64,000 nt of DNA from Fulvia fulva (GCF_020509005.1 NC_063012.1:10664001-10728000); one strand, 5' to 3'; shown: positions 11,274 to 20,878, numbered from the stretch's first letter. Program-made: numbers and translations. Notes: generated by a model from the sequence alone, not told the origin.

Positions 11274-11388
11274 GAGCCGAGATGGGAGTCGAACCCACGA
11301 CCTCCGCGACATCGAGCAATTTTGCCGGAGGCCCTGCGACAAAATCGTTCGACGGAGACACGACGCTCTACCACTGAGCTACCCGACC
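11274..11388 (-). ncRNA. Degenerate tRNA-like sequence antisense in Gypsy-A tail
   Basis: On the minus strand there is a perfect B box GGTTCGACTCC (11285-11295) in a T-arm with GTGGG/CCCAT stem, and an A box TAGCTCAGTGGTAGAG (11366-11381) with a GCTC/GAGC D-arm. Acceptor-like ends (11382-11388 and 11274-11281) pair with several G-T wobbles. Between the arms is a long hairpin instead of a normal anticodon arm, and I cannot assign an anticodon. An internal TTTT on this strand would hinder RNA polymerase III. It is probably a captured or decayed tRNA; a tRNA with an intron is less likely. Confidence 0.4.
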
Positions 11389-11431
11389 AGGAATTTCTTA
11401 TGTGGCAACAACGAAGAACACGAATACATAC

Positions 11432-11950
11432 CTAACCACCTTCCGACACGACGGTCCTACCAGAGGAACCGGAAAAATCGATCGCATTGTTGATGAAGTC
11501 GATCGAAGTCCACACAGCAGGAGAGAGGCCGACAGTCGCATCTGCGGCAGGACAGTCGACGTCCTCGATCTCCCCGGAAGCCTCCATTTCAGCTTCCAGG
11601 CACTGCGCCTTCTTACGCGCGCGCTCCTCAGCTTGGCGGAGTATCGCCTTGTCCCGCATCAACCTCGCCAGCACCTCCGCCAGATCCTCCTCGTCCTTCT
11701 CGACCTTCCTCCGGTATTCTTCGCGAGTCCTGTCTAAAGACTCCCAGGACAAGTTCACGCACTTCCGCCCGCGGCGAACGCATTCGGAGCAGCGGAGTCG
11801 AAAGTTTCCCTCCATAGCGACACAGGAGAGGCCGTTCCAGAAACAATAATCGCAGGATTGATCGACGGGACGACCGTGTTCGTTTATCTCTTTGGCAAGC
11901 CGGAGACGATTCTTGGAAGAGGGAGAAGACATCGTTGCAAGACCTGACAT
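11432..11950 (-). CDS. Antisense Zn2Cys6 zinc-cluster/coiled-coil protein in Gypsy-A
   Basis: 172 aa read against the direction of Gypsy-A, starting 62 bp inside the 3' LTR. Cysteines at 33, 36, 43, 54, 57 and 64 give C-x2-C-x6-C-x10-C-x2-C-x6-C, the Gal4-type binuclear zinc cluster; the second half reads RCSECVRRGRKC. Residues about 70-125 are rich in Glu, Arg, Lys and Leu and look like a coiled coil, which in this family lets two proteins dimerise on DNA. The tail is acidic. No fungal transcription-factor middle domain is present. A second gene of the same plan lies in Element F (59612-60124) in the same place and orientation. A role as regulator of the element or of host genes is inference; it could also be a host fragment captured by the element. 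Confidence 0.7.
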   Translation of the reverse strand: MSGLATMSSPSSKNRLRLAKEINEHGRPVDQSCDYCFWNGLSCVAMEGNFRLRCSECVRRGRKCVNLSWESLDRTREEYRRKVEKDEEDLAEVLARLMRDKAILRQAEERARKKAQCLEAEMEASGEIEDVDCPAADATVGLSPAVWTSIDFINNAIDFSGSSGRTVVSEGG

Positions 11951-11997
11951 GAGGGGACATCATGTCATCTTGTACAAAGCTTCGGGACGAAGCTAAG

Positions 11998-12012
11998 CTA
12001 GAAAGGGGATGG
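11998..12012 (+). promoter_or_regulatory. Polypurine tract of Gypsy-A
   Basis: AGAAAGGGGATGG directly precedes the 3' LTR and would prime plus-strand DNA. Element F has the same ending (GGGGATGG) before its own TGTTACGG LTR start. Confidence 0.7.
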
Positions 12013-12405
12013 TGTTACGGTTCGGGCTGAGCCACGACGGCACACATAATCATTGGCTAGGAGCATCACGTGCGCTGCACGAAATCACTCGCTCACCAGT
12101 GACTTGGTGATTCGAGGTCACTCGCTCACCAGCGACTTGGTGATTCGAGCCAAGACTAACAATGTCTCCTTTGTATTTAGGAACGCTGAGAATCCCTTAT
12201 GGCTTCGAGGCGTTCAACTCACTGTTCAATATCACTGTTTGGAATACACCACAACCCAACCTCTGCCTCATTGCTGCTTGGTCTTTACAAGACAAGACAG
12301 CTACTGCTTCATCACTCTCCCTCAACTTCCCATCGGCCCGAGAATAAACCCGATTGAGCTTGTCTTCTTGACTTGTGATATCGTTAGGTTATACCAAACC
12401 TAACA
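12013..12405 (+). repeat. 3' LTR of Gypsy-A
   Basis: 393 bp, identical to the 5' LTR by eye except A at 12158 for G at 5557. Followed by the target duplication GGCGT (12406-12410). Confidence 0.95.
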
Positions 12406-12410
12406 GGCGT

Positions 12411-15285
12411 CTACTATACCCTACAACCTAGTTGTTCTACCTCTCTTTCTATAGTTACTCTATAAACGATTTCTTACCTTCCTATTATATTACTAGCTGT
12501 TCGTCCCTTACCCGGTAGTTCGGCTCGTTTCCGGGTCGAATACCCCTATACGCTAGTACTAATTCGCGGGCCCTTACGACTACACTAGCGATGACCTTCT
12601 GTACTAGGTACTATACCGACTTGCCTAAGTAGGAGGTCCGTAGTTCCTAGATGTATAGGTCGATCGGCGGTATAGCGGTCTCGTACTTAAGTATCCTCGT
12701 TAGTGTCGACTTATATACCCCGGTGACCTTCCTTAGGCATTAGTTTTAGATCTTCGCTAGCGGCGCGACGAGTCCCTTCGATAGGTAGGCCCTCTCGCCT
12801 AAGGACTATACTTGGCTACTATAGGTAAGGACTAGCCGTATAATAGCCGTATATAGAAGTCGTAACTACCGGAAGTCCGCCCCCTATATAGACGTAGTGA
12901 GCCTCTAGTATAATGCTATATTCTGTTTAGCTTTCCGTAATATTGCCTATACGTGCTTCCTCTACCGTAGCGCCGGGTCTACCTATAGTCCGAGGATCCT
13001 AAGCTGATTTGCCGGGTTAGTCGTATGCCCCTATATCTAGATAGAAGCTTACATATTATAGAACCGTGGCCGGCGCGTAAAGTGTATTAGATTGTACTTT
13101 TCTAGGGCAAACCGAGCCCCGTGCCTCCTAGCCTAGTCCTCGTAGATCTTGTGCTTCTCTTCTAGTAGCCTATAGTTCTCCTTAGTCGAGGAAGACTACG
13201 CTAGGATGTTTGTGTCGTCTACGAAGCCGCTCGTAGCGGTGTTCTAGGATTCTAGGGCTAGGAGTAGCGTCGCTATAAAGAAGAGGAACAGAATAGGTAC
13301 TAGCGTTAAGCCTTACGGGATTCTAGTATAGACTACTTGAAATGGGCTTCTATACTAGCCGACTAGGATCGACGTACTACGGTTTTAGAGGTAGGACCGT
13401 ACGAAGTTAATAAGCTACTTAGGGAGTCCCTTCGACCTTAGGATGTAGAGTAGCCGCGGGTATAACACGTAGTCGAAGGCTCCCGATATGTCTAGGCTAA
13501 GTAAGGAAGCCACCTTGTCCCTATTCTTATACTAGATGGCCTTTACCTAAGAGGTGATAAGTTCTATCGCGGATAGCGTCGATCGCTATAGGCGCGTACC
13601 TATCTAGGTGTCCGGGAGTAGGGAGTGTTCCTCTACCGCCTCGGAGAGTCTCGTTATAACTAGCTTCTTAAGCGCCTTCCTAAGAGTGTTAAGGAGCGTA
13701 ATTAGGCGGTACGACTTCACCTACGTATAGTCTTCCTTCTGCGGCTTACGTAGGACCACTGTCGTCGATTATTTAAAAGCTATCGGGTAGTACCCGGTCT
13801 ATAGGTAGGCGTTAAAGATCGCTATAACTACTAGGGCTAGTTGATCTCTATACTTCTTTAGTAGCTCGTTTAGGATCCTATCCGGCCCCGGGGCTTTCTT
13901 CGCCGGCAACTTCCTTAGTATAGCGGCAACTTCTCCCTCGGACACCTCCTATTAGACCGCGATACTAGGGGCTAGGGGAGTAGAGCTGTTTATGTCGCTT
14001 AGATCAGCCTCGACTAGGGGCGGGAAGAACTTGCTAGCTAGTAGACGCGCCTTAGCCTCGGGGTCGCTAACCGGGCTACTAGGCGATTATAGCGCTAGGA
14101 TAGAGAAGGAGGGGCCCTGTATAGGGTCCTATCGGGCCTATTTCGCTAGCTTCTATATCTTCTCTAGCTTACCGGCGATTTCTTCTACTATAGCCCTCTA
14201 GCCGACTACTTTCTCCCTTCGTATTATAGCTTTCTTCTGTTAGTATGCCTCCCTATTTACGTTCTAGGCCTCCTCGCTATAGCTGCTCGTCTATACCCGG
14301 CGGGCTCTCCTTGCTTCTCTTACTACCGTAGTGTACTCCGGCGTCTAGTATAGTTTAGACTATGTCGTTAGTTAGGTAAGCGGAACGTAAAGTGAGGTCG
14401 CTTTTCTTATTTCGTCTATCAACCCCTAGACTACTTCGTCTATCTCGTCTTTACTGTTGTATTACTACTACGCGATCTAGACTAGCCTCTTAGAGTCATC
14501 GAGGTACGCCTAGATGTTAGCCTAGTAGGCCTTTCCCTAGTTTAGCTTAGGGGTTCTCGCTAGTGTACGTTATATCTATATCGTAATAGAGGTCCTAACT
14601 AGCATATAGTCTGACGACGCCTCGAGTTTATGTTCGATCCTATAGTAGGTTACCGTGTAGTAGTAGCTATCTAAGATCTAGGAGAGGTCGATCGTGCCTT
14701 AGAGTCCCCCTCTCTTCTAGGTGCCTAGGTCCTTCGGGGTATTAAGGGCAATTACGTTACTCGCTATCAAGTCGAGTACTTCGTCGGCTATAGGGTACGG
14801 CTGTATAAGGCTTTCCTAGGAAGGGTAGTGTATGTTAAAGTCTCCTACTACGATGTAGTACCCTTGTCTCTTAAGCGTACTGTCTAGGTGTCTATAGACC
14901 CCTAGGTCGCGGCTAGACCTCGAGGCTAGCGGTTGTATATATAGGTTGTGTATCTAGGTACTACCTACGTAGAGGGAGGTAATATCGCCCCCGCCTTCTT
15001 CGTCTACGTAGTACACTACCTCCTAGTCGGATTCTAGTATGTCCTTGCTAATATAGAAGCACGTACGGGGTCTGCCGTCGCCTCGTAGGCATGTCGTATA
15101 GCCTAGTAACTTGTAGGTCGTTAGTCTCTTATAGTACGGATTAATCTATAGCTCCTAGATTATAAGGACGTAGTGGACGCGCGGGTCCGCCTCGTGTAGG
15201 AAATGGTTCTAGACTATATTCTTACTATAGTTAACGTTATACTAGATAATGCTAAGCGTGTCGAGGCTAGTTATCGGCATCGACA
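12411..15285 (-). pseudogene. ORF2 of LINE-B copy 1 (endonuclease and reverse transcriptase), RIPed
   Basis: On the minus strand the start near 15285 reads Met-Pro-Ile then an AP-endonuclease N-terminus with the YNVN block, as in LINE-A ORF2. The RT palm lies about 13550-13180, with a GFVDDTN-type active site near 13220. The C-terminal part continues beyond Gypsy-A at 5406-4899. TAG stops replace Gln codons throughout. The protein is clearly related to LINE-A ORF2 but from another family. It would nick the target and copy its own RNA; this copy cannot. Confidence 0.85.
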
Positions 15286-15683
15286 ATCATTTCCTCTATA
15301 TCGTCCTATATCCTACTGCCCTATACGTCCTAGTCTACGCCTATCGGCTATATACTAAAGGGGAGCCGGGCCTAGTTAGATTCCCTCGCCGTAGCTAGTA
15401 GAGTACGTGGCCTCCCGTACGCCCTAGGTTACGTATCCTTTATATCGTTCTCGGCCCTAGGGCGCTTATACCCGACCGCCGCTATTTAGTTCCGGTATAG
15501 GCTAGCCTTACGGTCGCCGTAGAATCTTAGGGCGACGGTTCTGTTTATAATTGCCTTGTTTTTCGCTAGTTTCCGCTATAGGCATTCCGTACTATACGAT
15601 AGGTAGTGCCCCGGACAGTTCGCGTACCGTCTCGTAGTCGATATATAGTCCCTAGACATATAGTCTCCTATATAGTTCGAGTA
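15286..15683 (-). pseudogene. ORF1 of LINE-B copy 1, C-terminal piece, RIPed
   Basis: Minus-strand remains of the C-terminal part of ORF1, cut at 15683 by the LINE-A insertion and continued at 20879. Only short open stretches remain, and no zinc knuckle can be read cleanly here. Confidence 0.6.
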
Positions 15684-15965
15684 ATAACTAAGCCGCTTTG
15701 ACACTTATTAAAGATGCCTATATATATAAAAGGACAACCGACCCATCTCGGGTACTAGGACGAGGACCATTCAATCGATAGCCCTTATCAAGACGAGCAA
15801 TCTACTCAAGCAGTAGCGACCCGCCTGCGCTGGCGGCGGCGCAATTGTGATACAAAAAAAACCCCAAAACCGAGGTCCCCTTCCCCTGAAGGCAGACCCT
15901 AGAATTGCGGAGTTGCGGAGGACAACTGCCCAATTAGGAAGCGCGACCCCGAACAACAGCGAAGG
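15684..15965 (+). promoter_or_regulatory. 5' UTR of LINE-A
   Basis: 282 nt before ORF1. It starts right after the target duplication, so the copy appears full length. A TATATATAAAAGG stretch near 15720 is TATA-like, though non-LTR promoters are usually internal. An overlapping frame from 15847 looks like a shadow. Confidence 0.5.
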
Positions 15966-17315
15966 ATGGCAACCAACGAGAGCCACAGCCTTGCGAACAT
16001 TCTGCACCAAGAGTCAAACCGGGGAACAAACCAAGAAAAAACCCAGGACACAAGCCAAGGCCCACTATACAGAAAGCAGAGGCCAACGACAAACAACACA
16101 GCGTGGACGACCCTATATACGGAGGCGGAGAACTTACTAGGGGATGACGAACACCCAGCCCGGGCATATAAGAACACTATAGCACAGCTACTAGGAGCGC
16201 TAAAAGCGCTATCATACCAAATCCCGAAGACAATCCAACAAGTAACACAGAAGGCAGCCCAGAAACCAACTACATGGGCAACAGTAGCAGCAGGCAAGAA
16301 TCAACCCCCTCCGAAGGCAAGTAAGGCGGTACGCCTATACATTACTGATCCGGCGGAGAAACAAGAAATCGCAGCCCTAACAAGCAAGGAGATTGTCGAC
16401 AGAATCGGCCAAAAGGAGGTAGTTGGGGCGAGGGTAGAGGCAACAGGCGTAGTAAGACTCTTTACCGCACAAGAGTCTGATAGACGAAAGCTGGAGACCT
16501 ATAAGGAGTGGACCACTAAAGTCGCGAAGTCGGCACGAGTCTCCCACCAACAGTATACCGTCATCGCCCACGGGGTCCCTAGGACATTCAAGGTCGAAGA
16601 CCTTCCCCACCTCCAAGTACAGAACCAGAACACCTCCCCAGGAGTACGACTAACGAAGGCGGCATGGCTGCACAAGACAGTAGACCGAGAAAAGACGCAT
16701 TCATCGCTTATTATTTGGGTAGAGACAGCGGAACAAGCTAACCAGATATTAGACAATGGGCTATTCTGGAACTGCGAGAGAATGGACACGGAGATCCATC
16801 AGAGCAGCCACAGGGTACTACAATGCTTCCAATGCCAACAGTACGGTCACATAGCCTCAAAATGCGGGGAGAAGACCCCAAGGTGTCCTCACTGCGCAGG
16901 CCCACACCAGGGAAGGGAATGCCCAAAAAAGGAGAGCAGGTGCGCATGCTGCGGCAGAAGGCACCCAGCGTATTCAAGCCAATGCCCGGCTAGAATAGCA
17001 GCACAAGAACGAGCGAGACAAGCAAGGATCTCTACACCAGCTAGGTACCCCCAACGACAGCAGGAGGGACCTACCGTGTACAAGGGCTTCGAGCCAAGCA
17101 AAAGGAAGAGGGCAGAAGAGACGAACAAGGGAACCCAACCGCAAACGCATCCACCTCCCGGTAGGCCTCGACACCTTAACCGGGCTGCCAACGAACTAGG
17201 CCAAATGCGAATCTTTGGGGCGCCCCAGCGGCCCCAGGGCCAGCCGGACAGCGAGATACAGGCTCAGGAGACACAGCAGGTCAGCACGGAAATGGACCTC
17301 ACGGATAACGAATGA
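15966..17315 (+). CDS. ORF1 protein of LINE-A, zinc-knuckle RNA-binding protein
   Basis: 449 aa. The middle part (about 120-260) resembles the RNA-binding fold region found in Tad1/Jockey-type ORF1 proteins. From residue 287 there are three zinc knuckles in a row: CFQCQQYGHIASKC, then CPHC...GRECPKK, then CACCGRRHPAYSSQC. The C-terminus is basic and rich in Gln and Pro. It coats the element RNA to form the particle that carries it to the target. The stop at 17313-17315 overlaps the ORF2 start as ATGA, so ORF2 is probably translated by reinitiation after this stop. Confidence 0.92.
   Translation: MATNESHSLANILHQESNRGTNQEKTQDTSQGPLYRKQRPTTNNTAWTTLYTEAENLLGDDEHPARAYKNTIAQLLGALKALSYQIPKTIQQVTQKAAQKPTTWATVAAGKNQPPPKASKAVRLYITDPAEKQEIAALTSKEIVDRIGQKEVVGARVEATGVVRLFTAQESDRRKLETYKEWTTKVAKSARVSHQQYTVIAHGVPRTFKVEDLPHLQVQNQNTSPGVRLTKAAWLHKTVDREKTHSSLIIWVETAEQANQILDNGLFWNCERMDTEIHQSSHRVLQCFQCQQYGHIASKCGEKTPRCPHCAGPHQGRECPKKESRCACCGRRHPAYSSQCPARIAAQERARQARISTPARYPQRQQEGPTVYKGFEPSKRKRAEETNKGTQPQTHPPPGRPRHLNRAANELGQMRIFGAPQRPQGQPDSEIQAQETQQVSTEMDLTDNE
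17312..17315 (+). promoter_or_regulatory. ATGA stop-start overlap of LINE-A ORF1 and ORF2
   Basis: The ORF2 ATG (17312-17314) and the ORF1 TGA (17313-17315) overlap. In SART1 and other non-LTR elements such overlaps couple ORF2 translation to termination of ORF1; by analogy the same is inferred here. Confidence 0.7.
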
Positions 17316-20300
17316 TACTATACGACGACATCACTATCGTACAGTACAACGTAAACAAAAGTAGGGACAAGGTCCAGCGCCACTTTCTACAAGAGCTAGA
17401 CCCGCTACGGCACCACGTTATTGCGGTACAGGAACCATGGATCAACCCCTACGTAGGACTCCCAGCCACTTGTAATGACCGGAGATACCACACCGTAATC
17501 GCGGGCCAACGAGGCGTCATCCCGAGGACATGTATATACGTAAGCAAGACTATAGACCTTGAGTCGTGGAAGGTTATACTACCGCAGCAGGGCAACCTAG
17601 GAGACATAACATCAATCCAGATCGACACGACACAAGGCCCTATCCAGATCCATAACGTTTACAACCCGCCACCGCGGGGTCGGACGAGTAGGGAACTAGG
17701 AACCCTCGCCCACCTAGAGCGGACCCTAAGCCAAGACACGAAGCAAGTACTCCTCGGCGACTTCAACCTCCACCACCCACAGTGGGGACTCGAATTCACT
17801 CCCCCGCACGCATTCCTAGGGGGGAAGCTACTGGACATAACCGCACGCTACGGAATGGCCTTAGTAACACCAAAGGGAACAGAGACGTGGAAGGCCCGTA
17901 CTAGTGCAAGCACGATCGACCTATGCTTTCTATCACGAGAACTTGAAGAGAGACTAGTCCAATGCCGACCGAACTACGCGCTAGAAGCCTCCTCAGACCA
18001 TATCCCTATCCAAACGACGCTAGGGGTGAAGGCGATAGAGGAGCCAGCAAACGAACCACGCCGTAACTGGAAGAAGGCACGCTGGGACGACATAAGAGGC
18101 TTCCTAATAGCGAACCTACCACAGCATAGAGAACTCGAGACGACAGCTCAGCTAGATCAAGCAGCGGAACAGATTACCTCGGTCATATGGCAAGCAGCGG
18201 AACAATACACGCCGTTACTCCGGCCCTCAACGCAGCAGAAGGCCTTCTGGACCCCTGAATGCTCTACGAAGGTAAGGGAGGCTAGAAGGGCAAGGCGACA
18301 GTGGACGAAGGAGCACACCCAAGAGACGTGGGAGCAATACTGCCACGCGACACAAGAGAAGAAGGCACAGATAAGACGCGATAAGCTGCAGGACTGGAGA
18401 GCGACGATCGGGCTCGTTACAGAAAACCCGGAACAGATGTGGAGACTTGCTAAATGGGCACGACTACCTGAAGAGCAACAAGCCCCTCACTTCCCCCCAA
18501 TCGTAGACCGCGAAGGGATTGCCCAGGCTACGCCCCGGGGCAAGGCAAAAGCGTTAGCCGACCATTTCTTTTCGACGCAAGTAGAGGCAGACCTTACGGA
18601 CATCGACCCGAGCACATACCCGGAACCCCTGGACATGGATTGGGCGGTTAGCTCTAACACAGTAACAGGAGTCATAAGTAAGCTAAAGGGACGAAAAGCC
18701 CCAGGCCCAGACAGGATACCAAACGTACTGCTAAAAGAGTGTAGAGAAGAGATCGCGCCGAGCCTTGCAAACCTATTTACCGCGTGCCTACGGCTAGGGT
18801 ATCACCCGAAGCCGTACAGAGAGTCTATGACAGTAGTGCTACGCAAGCCACAGAAGGAAGACTATACTAAGCCCAAGTCGTACAGACCAATAGCACTTCT
18901 AAATACGATAGGGAAGGTCCTAGAAAAGATAGTAGCCCAGAGACTTACGCAGCTTGCTGAGGACAACCACGTACTCCCAGCAACACAGATGGGGGGAAGA
19001 AGCCAGCGATCGACACTAACAGCAATGGAGCTAATTACGGAGCAAATTCAGACCCTCTGGCACTACGGCAGGAACCGAGCGGCGTCCTTACTATCCCTCG
19101 ACATCGCAGGGGCCTTCGACAACGTCTCACACCAAAGGCTAATACATATCCTACAGCAGAAAGGCATCCCCCAGTGGGCAACGTCGTTCGTCTTCTCCTT
19201 TCTCCAGGAACGGACGACATACCTAGTCCTAGGAAGGTACACGTCCGACCCGGTGAAGGCAGAGACTGGAATACCTCAGGGATCTACTCTCTCCCCTATC
19301 CTGTTTCTGATATTTATGTCGGATCTAATCCCCCTACTCACCTCTCCGCAAACCTCAGCATCGGGGTTCGTAGACGATACAAACATCCTAGCCTGGTCAG
19401 ACTCGACAGAAGAGAACTGTCGCCTCCTTGAAGATAGGCATAAGAAATGCGAGGAGTGGGCAAAGAAGCATGGTGCCCGGTTCGCCCCTGAAAAGTACCA
19501 ACTTATACACTTCAGTAAAGCGAGAACACACCATAATATGAAGGCGGCGGTAAGAATCCAAGGCTACGAGACCAAGCCATCAGCGGAGCTACGAGTACTA
19601 GGGATCTGGCTCGACCCGAAGCTAAGCTGGAATGTACAGATTAAGAAAGCCCAGAGTCGAGCGCAAGTCAATGAAGCCTCGATAAAGAGGCTTACGGCAT
19701 CTACATGGGGAGCAACATTCGACAAGGCAAGAGTAATGTATAAGGCGATCGTCAGACCAGCTATGTTGTACGGGGCACAGATTTGGGGAACAGGAGGCGC
19801 AGGCAAGCCGATCCCGAAACGGATAGAGCAACCCCTAAACAGGACACAGGCAGGCAACCTACGTAGGGTACTAGGCGCATACAAGACAACGTCAACAAGC
19901 ACGGTAGAAATGGAGACAGGAATACCACCAATCGGCCAGTACATCCGGGGAATGAGAATTCAATACGCGGCAAAGACGACAGGTTACCTAGCACAAACCA
20001 CGATCCAGGAGGCAAAGAATAAGATAGAAAGCCGCTACCGGAGAGGGGCAGGATATAGGACAAGCCAAAAAGAGGATGACCTTACTACCTTTACGGCCGT
20101 ACAGACAAGCACCGAATGGCTAGCACGAAAGGAGGAGGAGCGTAGGACTCGCCAGGCCGGCGGGAGCAAGGCTAAGACCCAAAACCTAGCGGAACAGATA
20201 GCGAGCTGCCTATGGGAGCAGGACTGGAAAAGGAAGCCCCCTAAGACAACAGGCCCGATAGCGCTCCGAGCCTTCCAGAGACACAATTACCAGCTATATA

Positions 20301-20665
20301 GGGACCTGACAAGGGCCGAAGCAAGCATAGCGATCCAAATCAGGTCCGAACACATTGGATTAAGGGCCTACCTGTTCAGGAGACGCGCACTAGACATCTA
20401 TAGCCCAGCCTGCCAGTGTGGCTACCCATCGCAAAACCCAGAACATATGCTACTACGATGCCCGCAGTGGGCGAGAGGCAGGGGAAATTGGAGGCACCAA
20501 GCGGGAAGGAGAGACTACAAGTCAATTATTAGGGACAAAGGCAACATTCGCCGAATCTCTCGGTGGATACTACAGCAGGGATACCTCCAGCAGTTTAGCC
20601 TCGCGAGCGAGACGGAGGAGTGGATAGACAAGAGGCGGAAGCGAGGGGGGTTGCAGATAGGGTAG
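17312..20665 (+). CDS. ORF2 protein of LINE-A: AP endonuclease and reverse transcriptase
   Basis: 1117 aa. Residues 9-235 are an apurinic-type endonuclease: YNVN (N13), VQEPWI (E41), GDFNL (D150), and SSDHIPI (H230). The reverse transcriptase runs about 470-800: LDIAGAFDN (D597), GIPQGSTLSP and FVDD at 686-689. After the RT comes a long linker and a C-terminal zinc-finger-like CQCG...EHMLLRC from residue 1034. I see no RNase H domain, which some Tad1 relatives have. The enzyme nicks host DNA and primes cDNA synthesis there from the 3' end of its RNA. The frame is clean, so the copy may be active. Confidence 0.95.
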   Translation: MILYDDITIVQYNVNKSRDKVQRHFLQELDPLRHHVIAVQEPWINPYVGLPATCNDRRYHTVIAGQRGVIPRTCIYVSKTIDLESWKVILPQQGNLGDITSIQIDTTQGPIQIHNVYNPPPRGRTSRELGTLAHLERTLSQDTKQVLLGDFNLHHPQWGLEFTPPHAFLGGKLLDITARYGMALVTPKGTETWKARTSASTIDLCFLSRELEERLVQCRPNYALEASSDHIPIQTTLGVKAIEEPANEPRRNWKKARWDDIRGFLIANLPQHRELETTAQLDQAAEQITSVIWQAAEQYTPLLRPSTQQKAFWTPECSTKVREARRARRQWTKEHTQETWEQYCHATQEKKAQIRRDKLQDWRATIGLVTENPEQMWRLAKWARLPEEQQAPHFPPIVDREGIAQATPRGKAKALADHFFSTQVEADLTDIDPSTYPEPLDMDWAVSSNTVTGVISKLKGRKAPGPDRIPNVLLKECREEIAPSLANLFTACLRLGYHPKPYRESMTVVLRKPQKEDYTKPKSYRPIALLNTIGKVLEKIVAQRLTQLAEDNHVLPATQMGGRSQRSTLTAMELITEQIQTLWHYGRNRAASLLSLDIAGAFDNVSHQRLIHILQQKGIPQWATSFVFSFLQERTTYLVLGRYTSDPVKAETGIPQGSTLSPILFLIFMSDLIPLLTSPQTSASGFVDDTNILAWSDSTEENCRLLEDRHKKCEEWAKKHGARFAPEKYQLIHFSKARTHHNMKAAVRIQGYETKPSAELRVLGIWLDPKLSWNVQIKKAQSRAQVNEASIKRLTASTWGATFDKARVMYKAIVRPAMLYGAQIWGTGGAGKPIPKRIEQPLNRTQAGNLRRVLGAYKTTSTSTVEMETGIPPIGQYIRGMRIQYAAKTTGYLAQTTIQEAKNKIESRYRRGAGYRTSQKEDDLTTFTAVQTSTEWLARKEEERRTRQAGGSKAKTQNLAEQIASCLWEQDWKRKPPKTTGPIALRAFQRHNYQLYRDLTRAEASIAIQIRSEHIGLRAYLFRRRALDIYSPACQCGYPSQNPEHMLLRCPQWARGRGNWRHQAGRRDYKSIIRDKGNIRRISRWILQQGYLQQFSLASETEEWIDKRRKRGGLQIG

Positions 20666-20862
20666 TCATCAGGGCAGGCCCATGACACTAGCGTACCCCT
20701 AACAAGGGAAATTTAAGACGACAATGAGGAGGAAAAGACAGGCGGGAAGGAGGAGGGGTTTTCACCAACACGGTTTCCCCTCTATATATACAAAAACAAG
20801 ATAGCATAGCTGCATAGGCCAAAGGGCACTACAACAGCTTAATGAAATATCTATCTATCTAT
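20666..20862 (+). promoter_or_regulatory. 3' UTR of LINE-A with hairpin and (ATCT) tail
   Basis: Contains a hairpin at 20755-20780 (GGGG and ACC on one side, GGT and CCCC on the other, with an unpaired TTTT/TT internal loop), a block ATAGGCCAAAGGGCACTACAAC near 20815-20835, and a tail of ATCT repeats (about 20848-20862). The same hairpin and block occur at the same distance from the tail in LINE-C and LINE-B. Probably the site where the reverse transcriptase grips its RNA. Confidence 0.65.
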
Positions 20863-20878
20863 CTATATAGTTCGAGTA

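Larger units (their letters stand above)
5412..12405 (+). mobile_element. Gypsy-A, young near-intact Ty3/gypsy chromovirus
   Basis: 6994 bp between 5-bp target duplications GGCGT (5407-5411 and 12406-12410), inserted in LINE-B. Two 393-bp LTRs differ by one transition by eye (G at 5557, A at 12158). Internal order: self-primer site, gag, -1 slip site, pol (protease, RT, RNase H, integrase, chromodomain), a 750-bp tail holding an antisense gene, polypurine tract, 3' LTR. Base use shows no RIP. Pol carries one frameshift and one stop, so this copy needs help to move. The chromodomain places it among chromoviruses, whose chromodomain reads histone marks at the target. Confidence 0.96.
15684..20862 (+). 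mobile_element. LINE-A, intact Tad1-like non-LTR retrotransposon
   Basis: 5179 bp between 15-16 bp target duplications (15668-15683 and 20863-20878, containing TATAGTTCGAGTA), inserted in ORF1 of LINE-B. It has a 5' UTR, ORF1, ORF2 overlapping by ATGA, a 3' UTR with a hairpin, and a 3' tail of (ATCT) repeats. Both ORFs are free of stops and there is no sign of RIP, although an older relative of the same family at 28278-36475 is RIPed. Long target duplication, repeat tail and ORF plan fit the Tad1 clade. Confidence 0.95.

Noticed and set aside
11274..11388. Functional host tRNA gene
   Set aside because: A and B boxes are good, but no credible anticodon arm and an internal TTTT; kept only as tRNA-like.
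15300..15660. Separate host gene between LINE-B ORF2 and LINE-A
   Set aside because: Minus-strand remains fit the C-terminal part of LINE-B ORF1 and continue at 20879.
15847..16140. Frame overlapping the start of LINE-A ORF1
   Set aside because: Basic, low-complexity translation of the 5' UTR and ORF1 in another frame; ORF1 itself explains the coding signal.
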